A DNA stretch of 64,000 nt from Hofstenia miamia (taxonomy: Eukaryota; Xenacoelomorpha; Acoela; Hofsteniidae). Both the position numbers and the translations under genes were made by a program. Location: positions 1,587,715 to 1,651,714 of the forward strand of contig CABFPE010000045.1 of NCBI GenBank assembly GCA_900660155.1, read 5' to 3'. Shown piece after piece: positions 34,414-46,594 of the stretch; position 1 is the stretch's first letter; each line of letters begins with the position of its first letter. Below the pieces are notes generated by a model. It ran no database searches, was not told the DNA's origin, and saw nothing but the letters and a program-made list of their open reading frames with translations.

Positions 34414-35166
34414 GTAAGTTTTTGATTTTTTATAAGTAAATCACATCGACAACTATTTTTAAACTTTTGTAAATTGGCTCATAACAAGTGAAAAATATTA
34501 CTGTGAATAAAATTGCGAGGATAAATTTAATGTCTTTAATACTATCTAAAATAATTATACAAAATCAATTCAGTAGTTATGTTCATAAAATATTCTCTTG
34601 AGACACAATGTGTACAATAGTACACATTTTAGAAACCAGATTTTTATTTTTCGTTATCTTAAACTTCATTTGGTCTAAATATTGGAATAATTTAGTAGTG
34701 AAGTAACCTTTAAAAAATTAGCATTCCGCAAAATTGAGAATATGGTAAAACTATTTGAGTTTGAGTTATTCACACGAAACAAGTTTTTGCATGATTTTTT
34801 TATTTCAACAAAAATGTCTTTTATATATTATGATTTTGTAAAAAATTACATGATTAAGTCACAATGTGTAAAAATTTGCACCGACAATTTCAATGAAAAT
34901 ATTAGCAATAGAAAAATATTCTTAATGTCATCAGGAACAATTGAGACTAGCAGTGCTGAGCCGCCATATAGATATTTTTTGGCACTTTCATACAATGTGC
35001 ATCTCTGAAGGGGATATAACAAGGCATCACTGATAGCTAATTTTTTTAATACACTAATTATATATTCAATTGAACTACGAATTTTTATTAATTTTATTTC
35101 TTCATAAGCTAACTTACAGTATATACATGCATATATAGAGAACTATTTTGTTAAATTTTAGTAATA

Positions 35167-35390
35167 ATGAGCGAAGAACATCGCGAAACCAAACCAAAGG
35201 CATCCTCTGAAATTGAAACAGAAAAAAAAGAAGCGGATGGGAAAAAACAGTCTACTACAGAGAAAAGCAAACGAATGGAGGAAGGAGACAAAACTACGTG
35301 TCCTGTTTGCAATACTAATATTGTGTGCATTAGAAAATTCGTGGCTGATTGGAGAACTTACCTCAGTTGCTGTTTGTTAATGGCAGTTGG
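35167..35390 (+). CDS. LITAF-domain membrane protein, coding exon 1
   Basis: The first 75 residues start at an ATG preceded by TAATA and an acceptor AG. Residues 1-43 are hydrophilic, rich in Lys/Glu/Ser, and probably disordered. CPVC at residues 45-48 is the first half of the LITAF zinc knuckle. After it, WRTYLSCCLLMAVG begins the hydrophobic membrane-inserting segment. The exon ends in codon phase 2 at GG|GTAAAT. LITAF/CDIP1-type proteins are small proteins anchored in one leaflet of late endosome, lysosome or plasma membrane, where they help recruit sorting factors. That role is family knowledge, not visible here. LITAF-domain genes are multi-copy in animals, so I assign no symbol. Confidence 0.85.
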
Positions 35391-35412
35391 GTAAATTTAT
35401 TAACATTATGCA

Positions 35413-35456
<44 letters not shown>

Positions 35457-36968
35457 CTTAGAATAAGCACTAAGTTTCAACTACATATTATTATATATTA
35501 TTGAGCATGTTATTATTATCAGAAAAAACCAAATAGTTGAATTTTCTTTTGACAATGACAATGAGGGCATCCAAAATCTGACTTTGCAGAAAATCTAATA
35601 TTCAGCACAACAAAATGCAAAACTGTAGGTGTGTAATGCAGCCTTGTGCAATCATGATAATAACACGAAACTATAATTTCAGCGTTCTCACTATCAAACT
35701 ATTGATTAATTTGTTGTCGGTGAAATTAATATTTGAAAATTTTCTTCGCTAGATGGCGTTTAATGATTGATGTAATTAAGGATGACAGTAGTTTATAAAA
35801 TTAATGTACTAAACAAGCCTTCCTGTTTCGAAATTTTTTCAAATATGTGAGTAGAAAAACTAATTTTATTTTCATGAGAACACCTACAAACTTTTTTTTG
35901 ACATATGTTTTAGCGAATCATTTTCAATCAATTGATTTTCATGTTTTCTAGAGTTGCAAAATTTTTACTTTTTTAACCTTTTCAATGTGCCACCATTAAT
36001 ATGTTCTTCTTTACTACATCACTCAGGAAAATGTTTGCCAGCATTTTACTTTTCTACAAGATTTTCAGCAATGAAAAATGGGAGAATTTTATTTTAAGAA
36101 TAGTTGAAATGAAAGATTGTCTGAATACTTTTGTAGCGGAATTCATGATGGAAAATATTTTCTACGATTATATATGTATATTTTCAGTTGAGATCAACTA
36201 AGATGCTGCAAGTCAAATTATTTTAATTTTTTGTTGATTTTTATAACACTAATGTGAGACCAATTATCGTAGACATTATTCCATGACTTAAGTTCACCGC
36301 ATGTAAATATTCCACAGTTTACGTCCTGTCAGCGTTAGAGAAATCTGACCTTATATTTTCGCCTCACTGTTTTGCATGCATTTCTTTGTGAGAATATCAC
36401 GAGTTTATCAAAAATTCAATAAAATTTAAAATTTAAACATGAAATGCTTCCACTGGTTACTTGGTATTCACTTGTCATGTAAAATATATTAAATCAAAAA
36501 CATTGAAAAATATATTTTACATTTTCAAATTTGTTAATGTCTGGTAAAAATGCAAATTATAGTGTCCAAATTGTTGTAGTTATTTAAAATTATACATTAT
36601 GTCAAAATTTACACATGTTTGTCAACGAAAAATATGAATCTACTCAGAAGATTTAAAATTTATAAGACAACCTTTAATTAGCCAGTTATGTGATCTTGAA
36701 AATTTGTTTTATTACTTAAATGTTAAGCAGTGTCCTTTGTGTGTGGTATGTAAATGCTACACGTTATACATGCCGTCTACCTAACATGCATTAATTGTTT
36801 AATCTTAATTTTTGTTTAAGGCAAAATTTGGTTAAAATTAGACCAACACGTCATCCTTTTTGAGTGATTTTAATTCAAAGAATACTTTCCGTAGTAATCA
36901 ACATGTAGGTAGGTGCTAAGTATTTTCAAGTCTTAATGTCGCTGTAAAATTTTAGTGAAATACTTTAG
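35391..36968 (+). other. Intron of the LITAF-domain gene
   Basis: 1578 bp from GTAAAT to an AG at 36967-36968 (TACTTTAG). It contains a (TA)n run at 35416-35453. An earlier AG at 36954-36955 would put the exon out of frame; the chosen one restores an unbroken LITAF domain. Open frames inside, such as 36001-36201, look like chance. Confidence 0.8.
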
Positions 36969-37152
36969 GTGTGATTGCGGGTGTTGCCTTATTCCATTTT
37001 ACTTAAAACGATTACAAACCGAAGCTGTCGTTTGTCCTGAATGCTTTCATGAATTTAATCCTGTTGAGATTCCTTCACAATACTCTGATGAAAATGAAGA
37101 AGAAGGAGAGAAAAACGAAAAGGAAGAAAAGCAAAAATCTGAAAGTGAATAG
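36969..37152 (+). CDS. LITAF-domain membrane protein, coding exon 2
   Basis: This exon completes the gene to 135 residues. It opens with CDCGCCLIPFYLKRLQ, the end of the membrane-inserting helix with the usual Pro-Phe, then VVCPEC at residues 95-100, the second half of the zinc knuckle. The family usually has His two residues before this CPxC; here that position is Val. The tail (residues 105-135) is acidic and Lys-rich, ending EKQKSESE, with TAG at 37150-37152. LITAF proteins usually put proline-rich PPxY/PSAP motifs before the domain; none is seen in this short N-terminus. Only one such gene is present in the window. Confidence 0.85.
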
Positions 37153-37381
37153 AACCTTTTTCATTTCTGCTTTTCCTGCTTATTGATATTTTAATTTTCA
37201 AATGCCGTGTATTTCTGTGGTGTAATTATTTGTCGCAATAGATTCATTTTATAAAAACGAACATTTCCAAGATAATATTCGTATTTTCTCTGTCAATGCT
37301 TTATGCATTTAATGAAGGATTGTTTAGAATTATAATGAATATGTTATTGCAGTATTGCGGGCATTTCATATTGAAAATTTA

Positions 37382-37387
37382 AATAAA
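37382..37387 (+). terminator. Poly(A) signal AATAAA for the LITAF-domain gene
   Basis: First canonical AATAAA on the plus strand downstream of the stop codon, giving a 3' UTR of about 240 nt. Confidence 0.5.
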
Positions 37388-38469
37388 TGGAGTTTCTAAA
37401 ATTTATTAGCTATGAGAGACTACCCTAATATATCAGAACTGATAAAACACTGAAATAAATAAATTGAATTAATATTGAATGTGAAAATTTCAAATTTAAA
37501 TAAAGAAGTCTTATAATCTACCCTCATCATTATTTAGAAATATGATTTTTTTAAATTTTGATAAAATAGACGTAATTAATTAATAGATTTTGTTAGCTAT
37601 TTGCACTTCACAATATCATCAGTCCCTCTATGCTAACCAAATTGTAAGAATTTCATCATGTGGAATAAAAAGAGCTAAATATGAAACAAAACAATTGCAG
37701 CATAGAAATATCACTACCTCTAAAAAATTGTCCAAAAAATTTTTTTGTCAAAGATATTGACACATTTTTTTAGAAAATAGATAAAATTAAATTTCATGAG
37801 ACGAAAATTTTCAATGAGCCTTCAGCTAATAATGTTTTTGATATTTTTAAAATATGTGATTGGGTTGCAATTTCTCACCCCTCCCCTCAAAAATAGGGTT
37901 AAGCAAAGAAAATTTTGGCTCATACCTGATGCAATAATAGAAATTCAATGAATGCCTGACTTTATAAAAATAATGGAAAGAGGCTAATGGAGCACCTTAG
38001 TGTGGATAAGTAGAAAAGACTCAGTAGTCTAATATTCTTCAAAAAATAAGTTTATCACAAAAAAATGCTAAACTGGCAAAAAAATTTACCATAACCTGCA
38101 AAAACCGTGCCCTTGACATGCTCTTATCAAAAGGTAACCAAATGGAGTATCCTATTACACGAATTGTTTCTTGCTATGAAATATTTCTGTCGGGTGATGG
38201 CGCAGGAAAATGGAAATATTTTATTACAAATAAATCAAAAAACAAAACGCAAAGATTTACAAAATCAACATTACAAAGATATTAAAACAATCACAATATT
38301 AAATTAGTAAAAAGGTTGTTCACTTTTATTATGAAATTAATAAATTCATATGTCTTTTCCCAAGATGGTTTGATGTCTGTCATCTATTCATCATTCGGTT
38401 TTAAATTAGTGAATACTTTTATAATAACAACTAACAAACTGATATTACATCCTTTTTATCAATTTAAAG
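37388..38469. other. Intergenic DNA, nothing recognised
   Basis: AT-rich; open frame 38107-38307 has no domain and no splice context I trust. Confidence 0.4.
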
Positions 38470-38621
38470 AAAAGAAAAGACCATTATCCATAAATCTAGA
38501 TCAAATCAAAATGATTGGTGCCACTTCGGGTAATGGCTGGCTCCAGCTAAGTGATGTTCAACTTCAAGCCTTGAAAATGGTGTCGTCTAGCTCCACGAAT
38601 GCAGAGGATCATGCTTCGTAG
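38470..38621 (+). CDS. Possible terminal coding exon, unidentified
   Basis: After an acceptor-like CAATTTAAAG, a plus-strand frame reads KKRPLSINLDQIKMIGA, continues through a Gln/Leu-rich helix-like stretch (LQLSDVQLQALKMV) and ends SSTNAEDHAS before TAG at 38619-38621. Composition is protein-like and unlike chance AT-rich frames. No domain is recognised, no upstream exon was found and no clear AATAAA follows. It could be a 3' exon of a gene with a long intron, or chance. Confidence 0.3.
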
Positions 38622-39353
38622 TAAGAAGAATACAAGTTTTCACCTTATCCAATTGCAGGTTGTGGAATAATCAGTATGTCTTTTCTCTGAGATTAAACGA
38701 TTATTATTTCGCATGCTATATTAATACATGGCCTAAAAAATATCTTTAGAAATTGCTCTAAATTGGCCTGCATTTTTATGCCGTCAAGAAATTTTTCTGT
38801 ATAGTGAAGCAGTACGCATTGTAGTGTTGCCTTTCTTTAATGGAAATGTTTGTTAGATTTTGGGGCAATTTTTATTTTGTTCCCCTATATATATATATAT
38901 ATATATATCTTGATTGTATGCAGTTCTTCCCACATGTGTGCTAACTTTCGTACTGGATTGTCATCTTTCACTGCGCCTGAGGTGTATGTATAGACCTTGT
39001 CTACCACTTTATGATGATCACCATAAAGAGATTTGTTGAAGTATTGTTGTTGTCTGAGAACGCTTTTTGTTTTGTTCTTGCGGGAACGTAAGTCTGAATT
39101 GTAGTTACTGTTAATTATCATTATAAACAGTTAAATTGTTTCAAATTGTAAAAGGTTTAAAACGAAATACTTGATGAAAAAATTTTTATCTGTGGAAATT
39201 GCAATGTTTTTCTGCACTTTACTACCAAATATACAGCTTTTTTAAAGCAATGCATTGATTCTATACATCAATACTATGGACATTTCATGTTGTTTTGTAC
39301 TTCTTGTGTTGACAATGATTTTGTTAAGAAATTTTCATTGTCTTCTAATGTTN
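38622..39353. other. Intergenic; (TA)n at 38886-38909
   Basis: Only the microsatellite is notable; it gives rise to spurious Ile-Tyr repeats in open frames. Confidence 0.5.
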
Positions 39354-40300
39354 GTACTCGTTAAACTAAGCTCAGAGTGGGCTAAGCGTTGTATGCTTGC
39401 AAATGCATACAAACTAAAGGCTAATATCTCTATGAATTCAATCTTCATTTGATCTGAGCTTTCAACTGAAGATAAAGTAACTGAACGTAAAATTTTAAAA
39501 AAGGTATGAATTAACTAATTCTGGTATAAGTAGAGATAGATTTAAGATACAAAATTTGGTTCTTTACCTTGATGGAAAAGCTGTGCCATTATTACAAGAT
39601 TGACTACCACTAATTCTTCTTCAAATAAATTTTTAAACTACTCAATATAGATTTGTAGCTCGTCAAGATGGGTTAAATTCTTATAACCATGGTGGTTGCT
39701 TAATTTTGTGTAAAAATCTTACTTTTCTATAGACATTCCTTTCAAAGAAGATATTAATTTTTTATGTGGAGCTCTTTTCAAATTTGGATTTTATACACTG
39801 CTTGTTATTTGTGTTTATGATCCGCCTGCTTCGAGTAGTTACAGAGTTGATGTTAAAAGATTTTCTGAAGCTAAATTTCAAAGAATTTCAACAATTATTC
39901 AAGGCGATTTTAATATACTACAGGTTGATTGAGTAAATCGTTTTTCAATAAATAATTATGAAATTGATTTTATTTCATGTTTGGAAGACTACAAACAAAT
40001 AATAAATTTTCCCACACATAAAAATGGAAATATTTTGGATCTCACATTTGTTAAAAGTATTCATATTTACACAACCCATCTGATCATTGTATTATTGCAT
40101 CAAAATGTTCAATTTCATCTATTGAAAATATTTTAGAATCAGAGATTGCTGATGCATGCAGAAGTAGTTTTTCAGAAGAGCTTACGTTCTCTTTTTCTCA
40201 AGCTAACAATAAGCTTTTATCACTTTTTTCATTTTTTCATCCAATAGATTAAAGCTAACCGGATTACTGGCATAATTGTCTTAATGAAATTATATATTCG
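39354..40300 (+). mobile_element. CR1-type LINE, fragment A (ORF1 end and endonuclease), decayed
   Basis: It starts at an N (39353). Plus-strand ORF1 C-terminus is seen as LANAYKLKANISMNSIF and, after a stop, ERKILKKRYEL. It matches the ORF1 of the better-preserved LINE at 50144 (LSNAYKLKDLHLNIF). Then come endonuclease pieces: HGGCLILCKN, and INFPTHKNGNILDLTFV near 40010. Several stops and frame changes are present. A switch to different LINE sequence occurs near 40300. Confidence 0.75.
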
Positions 40301-40843
40301 GTTACTTTAATATTAATTACTTTAATTCATATGAACGAAATTCTATAAATGAAATGTCTGCTACTTGTAATCTTCGTTGTAATATACAGTTTGTCCAACT
40401 CGAATGAACAATTTAATTGATTACTTTTTTACTAATTCTGATGATTCCTTCAAATCCTTAATGTTTGAATCATTTAGTGATCATGCACTGTGTACATATA
40501 TTAGTAACAAAACTATTAAAAACAAGCAATTTAAATTCATATATGCAAGGGACTATTTATCTTACTCTGATGAAAAATGGAAAAGATCTTAAGAAACACC
40601 CCATTTAACTATATTTACACGTTAAATTCTGGACCTAAAATGATTAATTACAATACAAAAGGAATCTACAAGTCATTAAACAGTGTTGCACCAATTAAGA
40701 AGCGAAGGGTTAAGATCAAAGCAATTAAATTTCCTTTTTCAAAGACCGACGATAATCAAGTTCGTGAACTAGTATCAATTAAGCGAGAATTATTTGATCT
40801 TGTGAAATCCGAGCTGGCAACGACTAATTGGACCAATTACGAN

Positions 40844-41216
40844 TCATTTAGTGATCATGCACTGTGTACATATATTAGTAACAAAACTATTAAAAACAAG
40901 CAATTTAAATTCATATATGCAAGGGACTATTTATCTTACTCTGATGAAAAATGGAAAAGATCTTAAGAAACACCCCATTTAACTATATTTACACGTTAAA
41001 TTCTGGACCTAAAATGATTAATTACAATACAAAAGGAATCTACAAGTCATTAAACAGTGTTGCACCAATTAAGAAGCGAAGGGTTAAGATCAAAGCAATT
41101 AAATTTCCTTTTTCAAAGACCGACGATAATCAAGTTCGTGAACTAGTATCAATTAAGCGAGAATTATTTGATCTTGTGAAATCCGAGCTGGCAACGACTA
41201 ATTGGACCAATTACGA
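40844..41216. repeat. Falsely duplicated segment (copy of 40470-40842)
   Basis: 373 bp directly after an N at 40843 repeat the preceding 373 bp. The duplicate makes two successive open frames read the same. Confidence 0.85.
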
Positions 41217-41816
41217 AAAATCAGATGAAGTAATTAAGCAATTAAGAACAAAAAATTTATCTAAAGCTCGGCAAAAATTCTTTAATCAATTAAATTCTAC
41301 TCGAGAAAAATAGCGATACGTCCATAAATTTATTGGAAAATCTAAAGGTCTTTCATCTGAAATAAATGAATTAAACATCAATAATATGGCCGTAACAGAC
41401 AAACTCAAATACTAAATCATTTAAATTCAACATTCAAAGAGCTTGGAAATTTCAGTTTTCCACCTTATAAGATAAAACAAAATTCTGATAATCTCAAACA
41501 ATCAAAACAATTTTTTTTTAGACTTGCTACAATCAATGAATTAAAAAACATTGTTAAGAAACTTGATACCAAAAAATCAACGGCTTCTTATAAACTCCCA
41601 TTTTTTATTATTAAACGTTTTTTTTCCTATTTTTGGAGAACAATTGTTAATCGGATTTAATCAATGTATTATTGATGGTGAATTTCCAGACTTACTAAAA
41701 TAATCAGATACAACTCCTGTATTTAAAAAAAGTGACAACCTAAACGCAAAAAATTATACACCCATTTGTATTAAACATCCTTTAAGCAAACTCTTTGAAA
41801 AACTTTTGTATGTTCN

Positions 41817-42444
41817 AAATAATTATGAAATTGATTTTATTTCATGTTTGGAAGACTACAAACAAATAATAAATTTTCCCACACATAAAAATGGAAATAT
41901 TTTGGATCTCACATTTGTTAAAAGTATTCATATTTACACAACCCATCTGATCATTGTATTATTGCATCAAAATGTTCAATTTCATCTATTGAAAATATTT
42001 TAGAATCAGAGATTGCTGATGCATGCAGAAGTAGTTTTTCAGAAGAGCTTACGTTCTCTTTTTCTCAAGCTAACAATAAGCTTTTATCACTTTTTTCATT
42101 TTTTCATCCAATAGATTAAAGCTAACCGGATTACTGGCATAATTGTCTTAATGAAATTATATATTCGGTTACTTTAATATTAATTACTTTAATTCATATG
42201 AACGAAATTCTATAAATGAAATGTCTGCTACTTGTAATCTTCGTTGTGTTAATACAGTTTGTCCAACTCGAATGAACAATTTAATTGATTACATTTTTAC
42301 TATTCTGATGATTCCTTCAAATCCTTAATGTTTGAGTCATTTAGTGATCATGCACTGTGTACATATATTAGTAACAAAACTATTAAAAACAAGCAATTTA
42401 AATTCATATATGCAAGGGACTATTTATCTTACTCTGATGAAAAA
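41817..42444. repeat. Falsely duplicated segment (variant copy of about 39950-40577)
   Basis: About 628 bp between Ns at 41816 and 42445 repeat 39950-40577 with a few differences (for example near 40385 versus 42250), so it may be the other haplotype. After the second N, 42446-42476 repeats 41785-41815, showing that the real sequence continues from 41815 to 42477. Confidence 0.8.
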
Positions 42445-42862
42445 NAGCAAACTCTTTGAAAAACTTTTGTATGTTCAAATAAACGCATTCCTAAAATCTG
42501 AAAACATCATTTCACATAAACAATTTGGATTTCGCAATGGCCATAGCACCCAAGACGCAATTCTATCTATTACTCAACAAATAAAGTCTAATATATCTTA
42601 TAATAACTGCAGTTGTGTAGCATTATTATATTTAAGTAAGGCATTCAATTCAATGAATTTTGATATTTTGCAAGACAAGCTTATAAATTATAATTTTGGT
42701 GCTAACTCAATTAATTTAATAATGAACTTCTTAAAAAATAGACAGCAGCGTGTAATATCAAACTGTGAAAATCAAGCTATGTTACGACTGACCGTGGGAT
42801 ACCCCAAGGCACTGTACTTGGCCCTATTTTATTTGCAATTTTTGTAAATAATATAATAAAAC

Positions 42863-44538
42863 ATGTTAAAAACAGCGACAGATGATTATTTTATGTGTGA
42901 AACTGAGCCTCGAGATTTAAATAATATTGATATATCGTTAACAGAAATCATAAAGCTTATAAGTGAAATGTCCAATAAAAATGGAATAGGGAGTGATAAT
43001 ATTTCAATGACTTTCTTAAATAGATTTTCAACAGAATTATCTCCTCATTCATATTACTATTCCGTAATTGTTTAAAAACAGGTATATTTCCAGATGTTTG
43101 GCAAAAAATGAAATCCTATTAGTTTATTACCGAAATTATCTTTAATGTTTGAAAAGCTAATTTACAAACATTTATATACATATTTTCGAGCATATTTATC
43201 TGAACAACAGTTTGGTTTCGTAAATAAAAGAAATACATACAGTCAGTTACTTTTATATCTGGATTATGTTTACTTCAATAATGACTTATCGCATCCTACA
43301 TATGTTCTATATACTGACTTTAAAAAAGCCTTTGATTCTGTTTCTCACTACAAACTACTCACAAAATTACAGTTTTTTGGAATTGGTGGAAATTTACTTT
43401 GTTTATTGAAATCTTATCTTAGCAATCGATTTCACAGAGTGATATATGACGGAATCAAGTCCACACTACTTCCTGTTAAAAGTGGAGTTCCTCAAGGGTC
43501 CGTCCTTGGCCCTCTTTTGTTTATAATATATATCAATGATCTGCCATTAAGCTGTAACTTTAGTAAGATATTTATGTATGCTGATGACGTTAAATTATGC
43601 AGTTCTGATATTAACAATATTGTAAATGATTTCAATAAAATACAAACGTGGTCAAATAATAATCTCTTATCTTTCAATATCGATAAATTTAAATTTATTA
43701 GATTTGGTGATAAAGTAACACAGTCTATTCCTCTCATAATAGCACCAATTGTAGCAAATGACTTTGTTAAAGATCTGGGCCTGATAATAACACCAAACCA
43801 TTCTTGGTCTACTCATTATTTGAAGAAATAAAAAAGTTGCAGTTATCTTTTTTCTAATATTAAACGGAATATTCCTTACTCAACTCATTTTAAGATCAAG
43901 TTAACTCTATACAAATCATTGGTATTATCATGTCTAAGTTATGGCTCAATTCTGATGGAATTATCCCCCTTCATAATTGACAAGCTAGAAGCCTTTCAAC
44001 ATAGATGTTTTAAGTGGATACTACCAGGTCTTGATTATAAATCACAATTGATACGCTTAAACATGCTTCCGATACCTTATTATTTTCAGTTACTTGATTT
44101 AATATATTTTAATAAGCTATTGAATGACCAATATGATTTGGAACTATCAAAAATAATATCTGAATATCTACCAACAAATTACCAGCTTCGTTCTTCAAAT
44201 CTTACAATTTTCAAATCAAAGGATATAAGAAAAGAATCAACCAGATCTTTTTATTTAAATAGAATTGCAATACTTGCAAATTTATACATCAAAATACTTC
44301 CATCAATTTATATGAATCAATGAAACAAGTAAAAAGATCATTAAAAGACTTCTTCCAACAACAGTTTTTAAATAACTTTAACTATTCCGTTAAAAACAAC
44401 TGTAAGAAATATGCAATATGTTTATGTCGTTTCTGCCGAGTGCCTTATGTTCATTATTAATGTAAATTTTGTTTATATACTACTGTTTAGTATCCATATA
44501 TGGATAATAAATCTTTATTATTATTATGATTATTATCA
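42863..44538 (+). mobile_element. CR1-type LINE, fragment C (reverse transcriptase to 3' tail)
   Basis: Reverse transcriptase in order: SNKNGIGSDNISMTFLNRF; then, after a break, KLIYKHLYTY, QQFGFVNKRNTYSQLLLYL, LYTDFKKAFDSVSHYKLL (motif A), SGVPQGSVLGPLLFIIY (motif B) and MYADDVKLC (motif C, catalytic DD). After a stop near 43831, the thumb and C-terminal region continues to 44323 (SCLSYGSILMELSPF, FQHRCFKWILPGLDY). The 3' end is an AT-rich UTR with a (TTA)n tail at about 44513-44530. It is closest to the LINE at 50144 and may be the second half of fragment A's element, split by fragment B. Confidence 0.85.
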
Positions 44539-44559
44539 TTTCGTCGGTAAGCGTGATTA

Positions 44560-45575
44560 TGTACATTAATTGGTTGACATAGTTGTTGTTGATGTTTGAG
44601 GCTTAACTGTGGAAGTGCATTGAGATTGGTGTGGGCGCCTCATGTCTGAAGGGTGCCTTGTATGGTGACATTTTTTATTGTGTTGTAAAAGTATTCCATG
44701 AGAGCGAGGAAATCTCGCCTACGTAGGAAATGATTGTTCACATTAATTTTAATAGTGTTTGATTTACAGGTTTGCTTCTTGGTGGCTTATGCGTTTATGG
44801 TTGTGTGACAATGTAGTATTTCCAGTGTTTGGAAAAAGTTGCTTTCCTTGGTCCGTAATTAGTTATTCCATTGGGCCATAGACGCATATCCAGTTGTTAA
44901 GTATTGCTTCTGCAATTGTCAGGGATTGTATGTTGCATACTGGGATCATCTTGCAAAATTTCGTGAAGTTGTCTACCAATACAAGGACGTAGATATATCC
45001 TTTGTTATCTCTAGACAGCTGTCCGATGTTACTATTAACAATTTGGTTAGTTCCTTACGCAGGAATTTTTTCAAGTCGTGCTCATTGTTCAGCGAAGTGA
45101 TCTTTATTTAGCAGTATGCATGTTTGGTATTTGTTGATTACGTCCTCTACAGTGTTTTGTAAGTAGGTAGTAACGAAATATTCATGTACTGTGATTTCTG
45201 TTTGATATATTCCCAGGTGTCTTTTTTCATGGAATTTTTTCACAATTTCTCTTTCGTAATATTCCGGGAGTGCGATTCTGTTGTTTGTGTCGGATGCAGT
45301 GTAGAGAAGTACACTGGGTGTCAGGTTCCATTTATGTTTTTTATAATAGCGCATAGCCATACTATTAATGAGTTCCTCATTGTTTGTCACTTTTGTATTA
45401 TTTGGATGAGGCTATGTCATTTTGTTGCACTTTGGATATTTCTTCTGCCATGATTTCCTCTTTTATCATATTTGAGAGGAGAGGTAATAAAGGTTGACCT
45501 TTTCTGTCTTTGTTTATGTTCGGTAGGTTGTCATACAGATGGAATGAATTTGAAATTTCGTTTTTCCTTTCTTCC
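44560..45575 (-). mobile_element. Fossil Ty3-type LTR-retroelement pol fragment
   Basis: The minus strand carries an integrase zinc-binding-like region (clearest at 45082-45390, with His-rich EKRHLG and the Cys-containing block KYQTCILLNKD) and weaker neighbouring pol sequence on both sides. No LTRs, gag or envelope were found. It is partial and broken, with several breaks, and looks old. It abuts the LINE tail on the left and a (TA)n run on the right. Family assignment rests on the integrase-like region only. Confidence 0.6.
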
Positions 45576-45576
45576 T

Positions 45577-45582
<6 letters not shown>

Positions 45583-45621
<39 letters not shown>
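45583..45621. repeat. (TA)n microsatellite
   Basis: Uninterrupted TA repeats. Confidence 0.95.
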
Positions 45622-45624
<3 letters not shown>

Positions 45625-45959
45625 GGGTTAGACCCAAAAGGTGTCAATTTAAGGATGAGTTAATTATAATTAATCAATAAAAAATGCTATTTTGCTCTTT
45701 TTACATTCATCACAAATTGAATACAGTGGAAGATATATTGTTTCTGTAATAAAATAAATAGCCTTTTCATTTTTTCATTTACAAATTTCTAATGGAAAAT
45801 GAAACTGGACAATGAACAACTCACCAAATGCTTCAATATTACTTTTCGTTACGAAATGTGATATCGTCAATTTCTTCTAATCGGCATCGAATTCATTGCT
45901 TAGTATATAATTTTTTTAGATGATTAATATAAAGAAATTCTAAACATAGAAGGGGTCTC

Positions 45960-46556
45960 ACAACCAAAGCTGGAAACGGACCCAGGCCTGAAATTATTGG
46001 TAAGCATCAGGGCCGGACCCGGGCCTAAAAAGTTTAACACTCGGGCTAAAATCTATCATGTCTGAAATTATGTGTATGTTCATTAATTGAATAAGATGAT
46101 AGGTTGAATTCAATGTATCAATTCATGTGACGGCTTACTAAAATTATATGCGAGCAATACGATTACATAAAAATTGGCATGGGAAGAATAATCCAATATT
46201 AAATTAATTAAAATAGCTAGCGGCCGCATGAATTTCTTAATTCAGTGTCAAAAGAAATGACGTCGTCCACAATCTCTGGGAAATTATGTAAGATAAGGCG
46301 AGCCAATAGTCAATTTGTTACCAGATCTGTATCTTGAGAGGAAACAAAGACATTAGAACCTCTGATTGAATAACTTGAATAAACATAAATAGTACTTAAA
46401 AGAGTAAATATGTAGCTGAAATGAGATCTCAAATACAATATAATAATAATGCACGTTGAATCCATGTACATGTAGAACATTCAATAAAAATGTATAAAAC
46501 GATCATTTTTGTCATCCGGGGCCGGGCTTAAAAGCTATCCGGTCCCGGGCAGAAAA
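45960..46556. mobile_element. Possible hAT-like MITE with GGCCGGACCCGGGCC ends
   Basis: AGGGCCGGACCCGGGCC near 46010 and the partly complementary CCGGTCCCGGGCAG near 46540 suggest inverted ends of a decayed element. Borders and target duplication are not clear. Confidence 0.35.
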
Positions 46557-46594
46557 AACTCTGCTAACAACAATGCAAATAGTGGATGCTGTAC

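Larger units (their letters stand above)
40300..42860 (+). mobile_element. CR1-type LINE, fragment B, inserted between fragments A and C
   Basis: A second LINE family begins near an endonuclease GYFNINYF block (GDFN in intact relatives). MNNLIDYFFTNS and FSDHALCTYISNK follow, then a linker with KRELFDLVKSELATTNWTNY. The reverse transcriptase is seen as NLNAKNYTPICI, KQFGFRNGHSTQDAILSIT, YLSKAFNSMNFDILQDKL and, in a shifted frame, GPILFAIFVNN. It stops there without a 3' tail. The stretch is inflated by two assembly duplications joined by Ns at 40843, 41816 and 42445. Confidence 0.75.
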
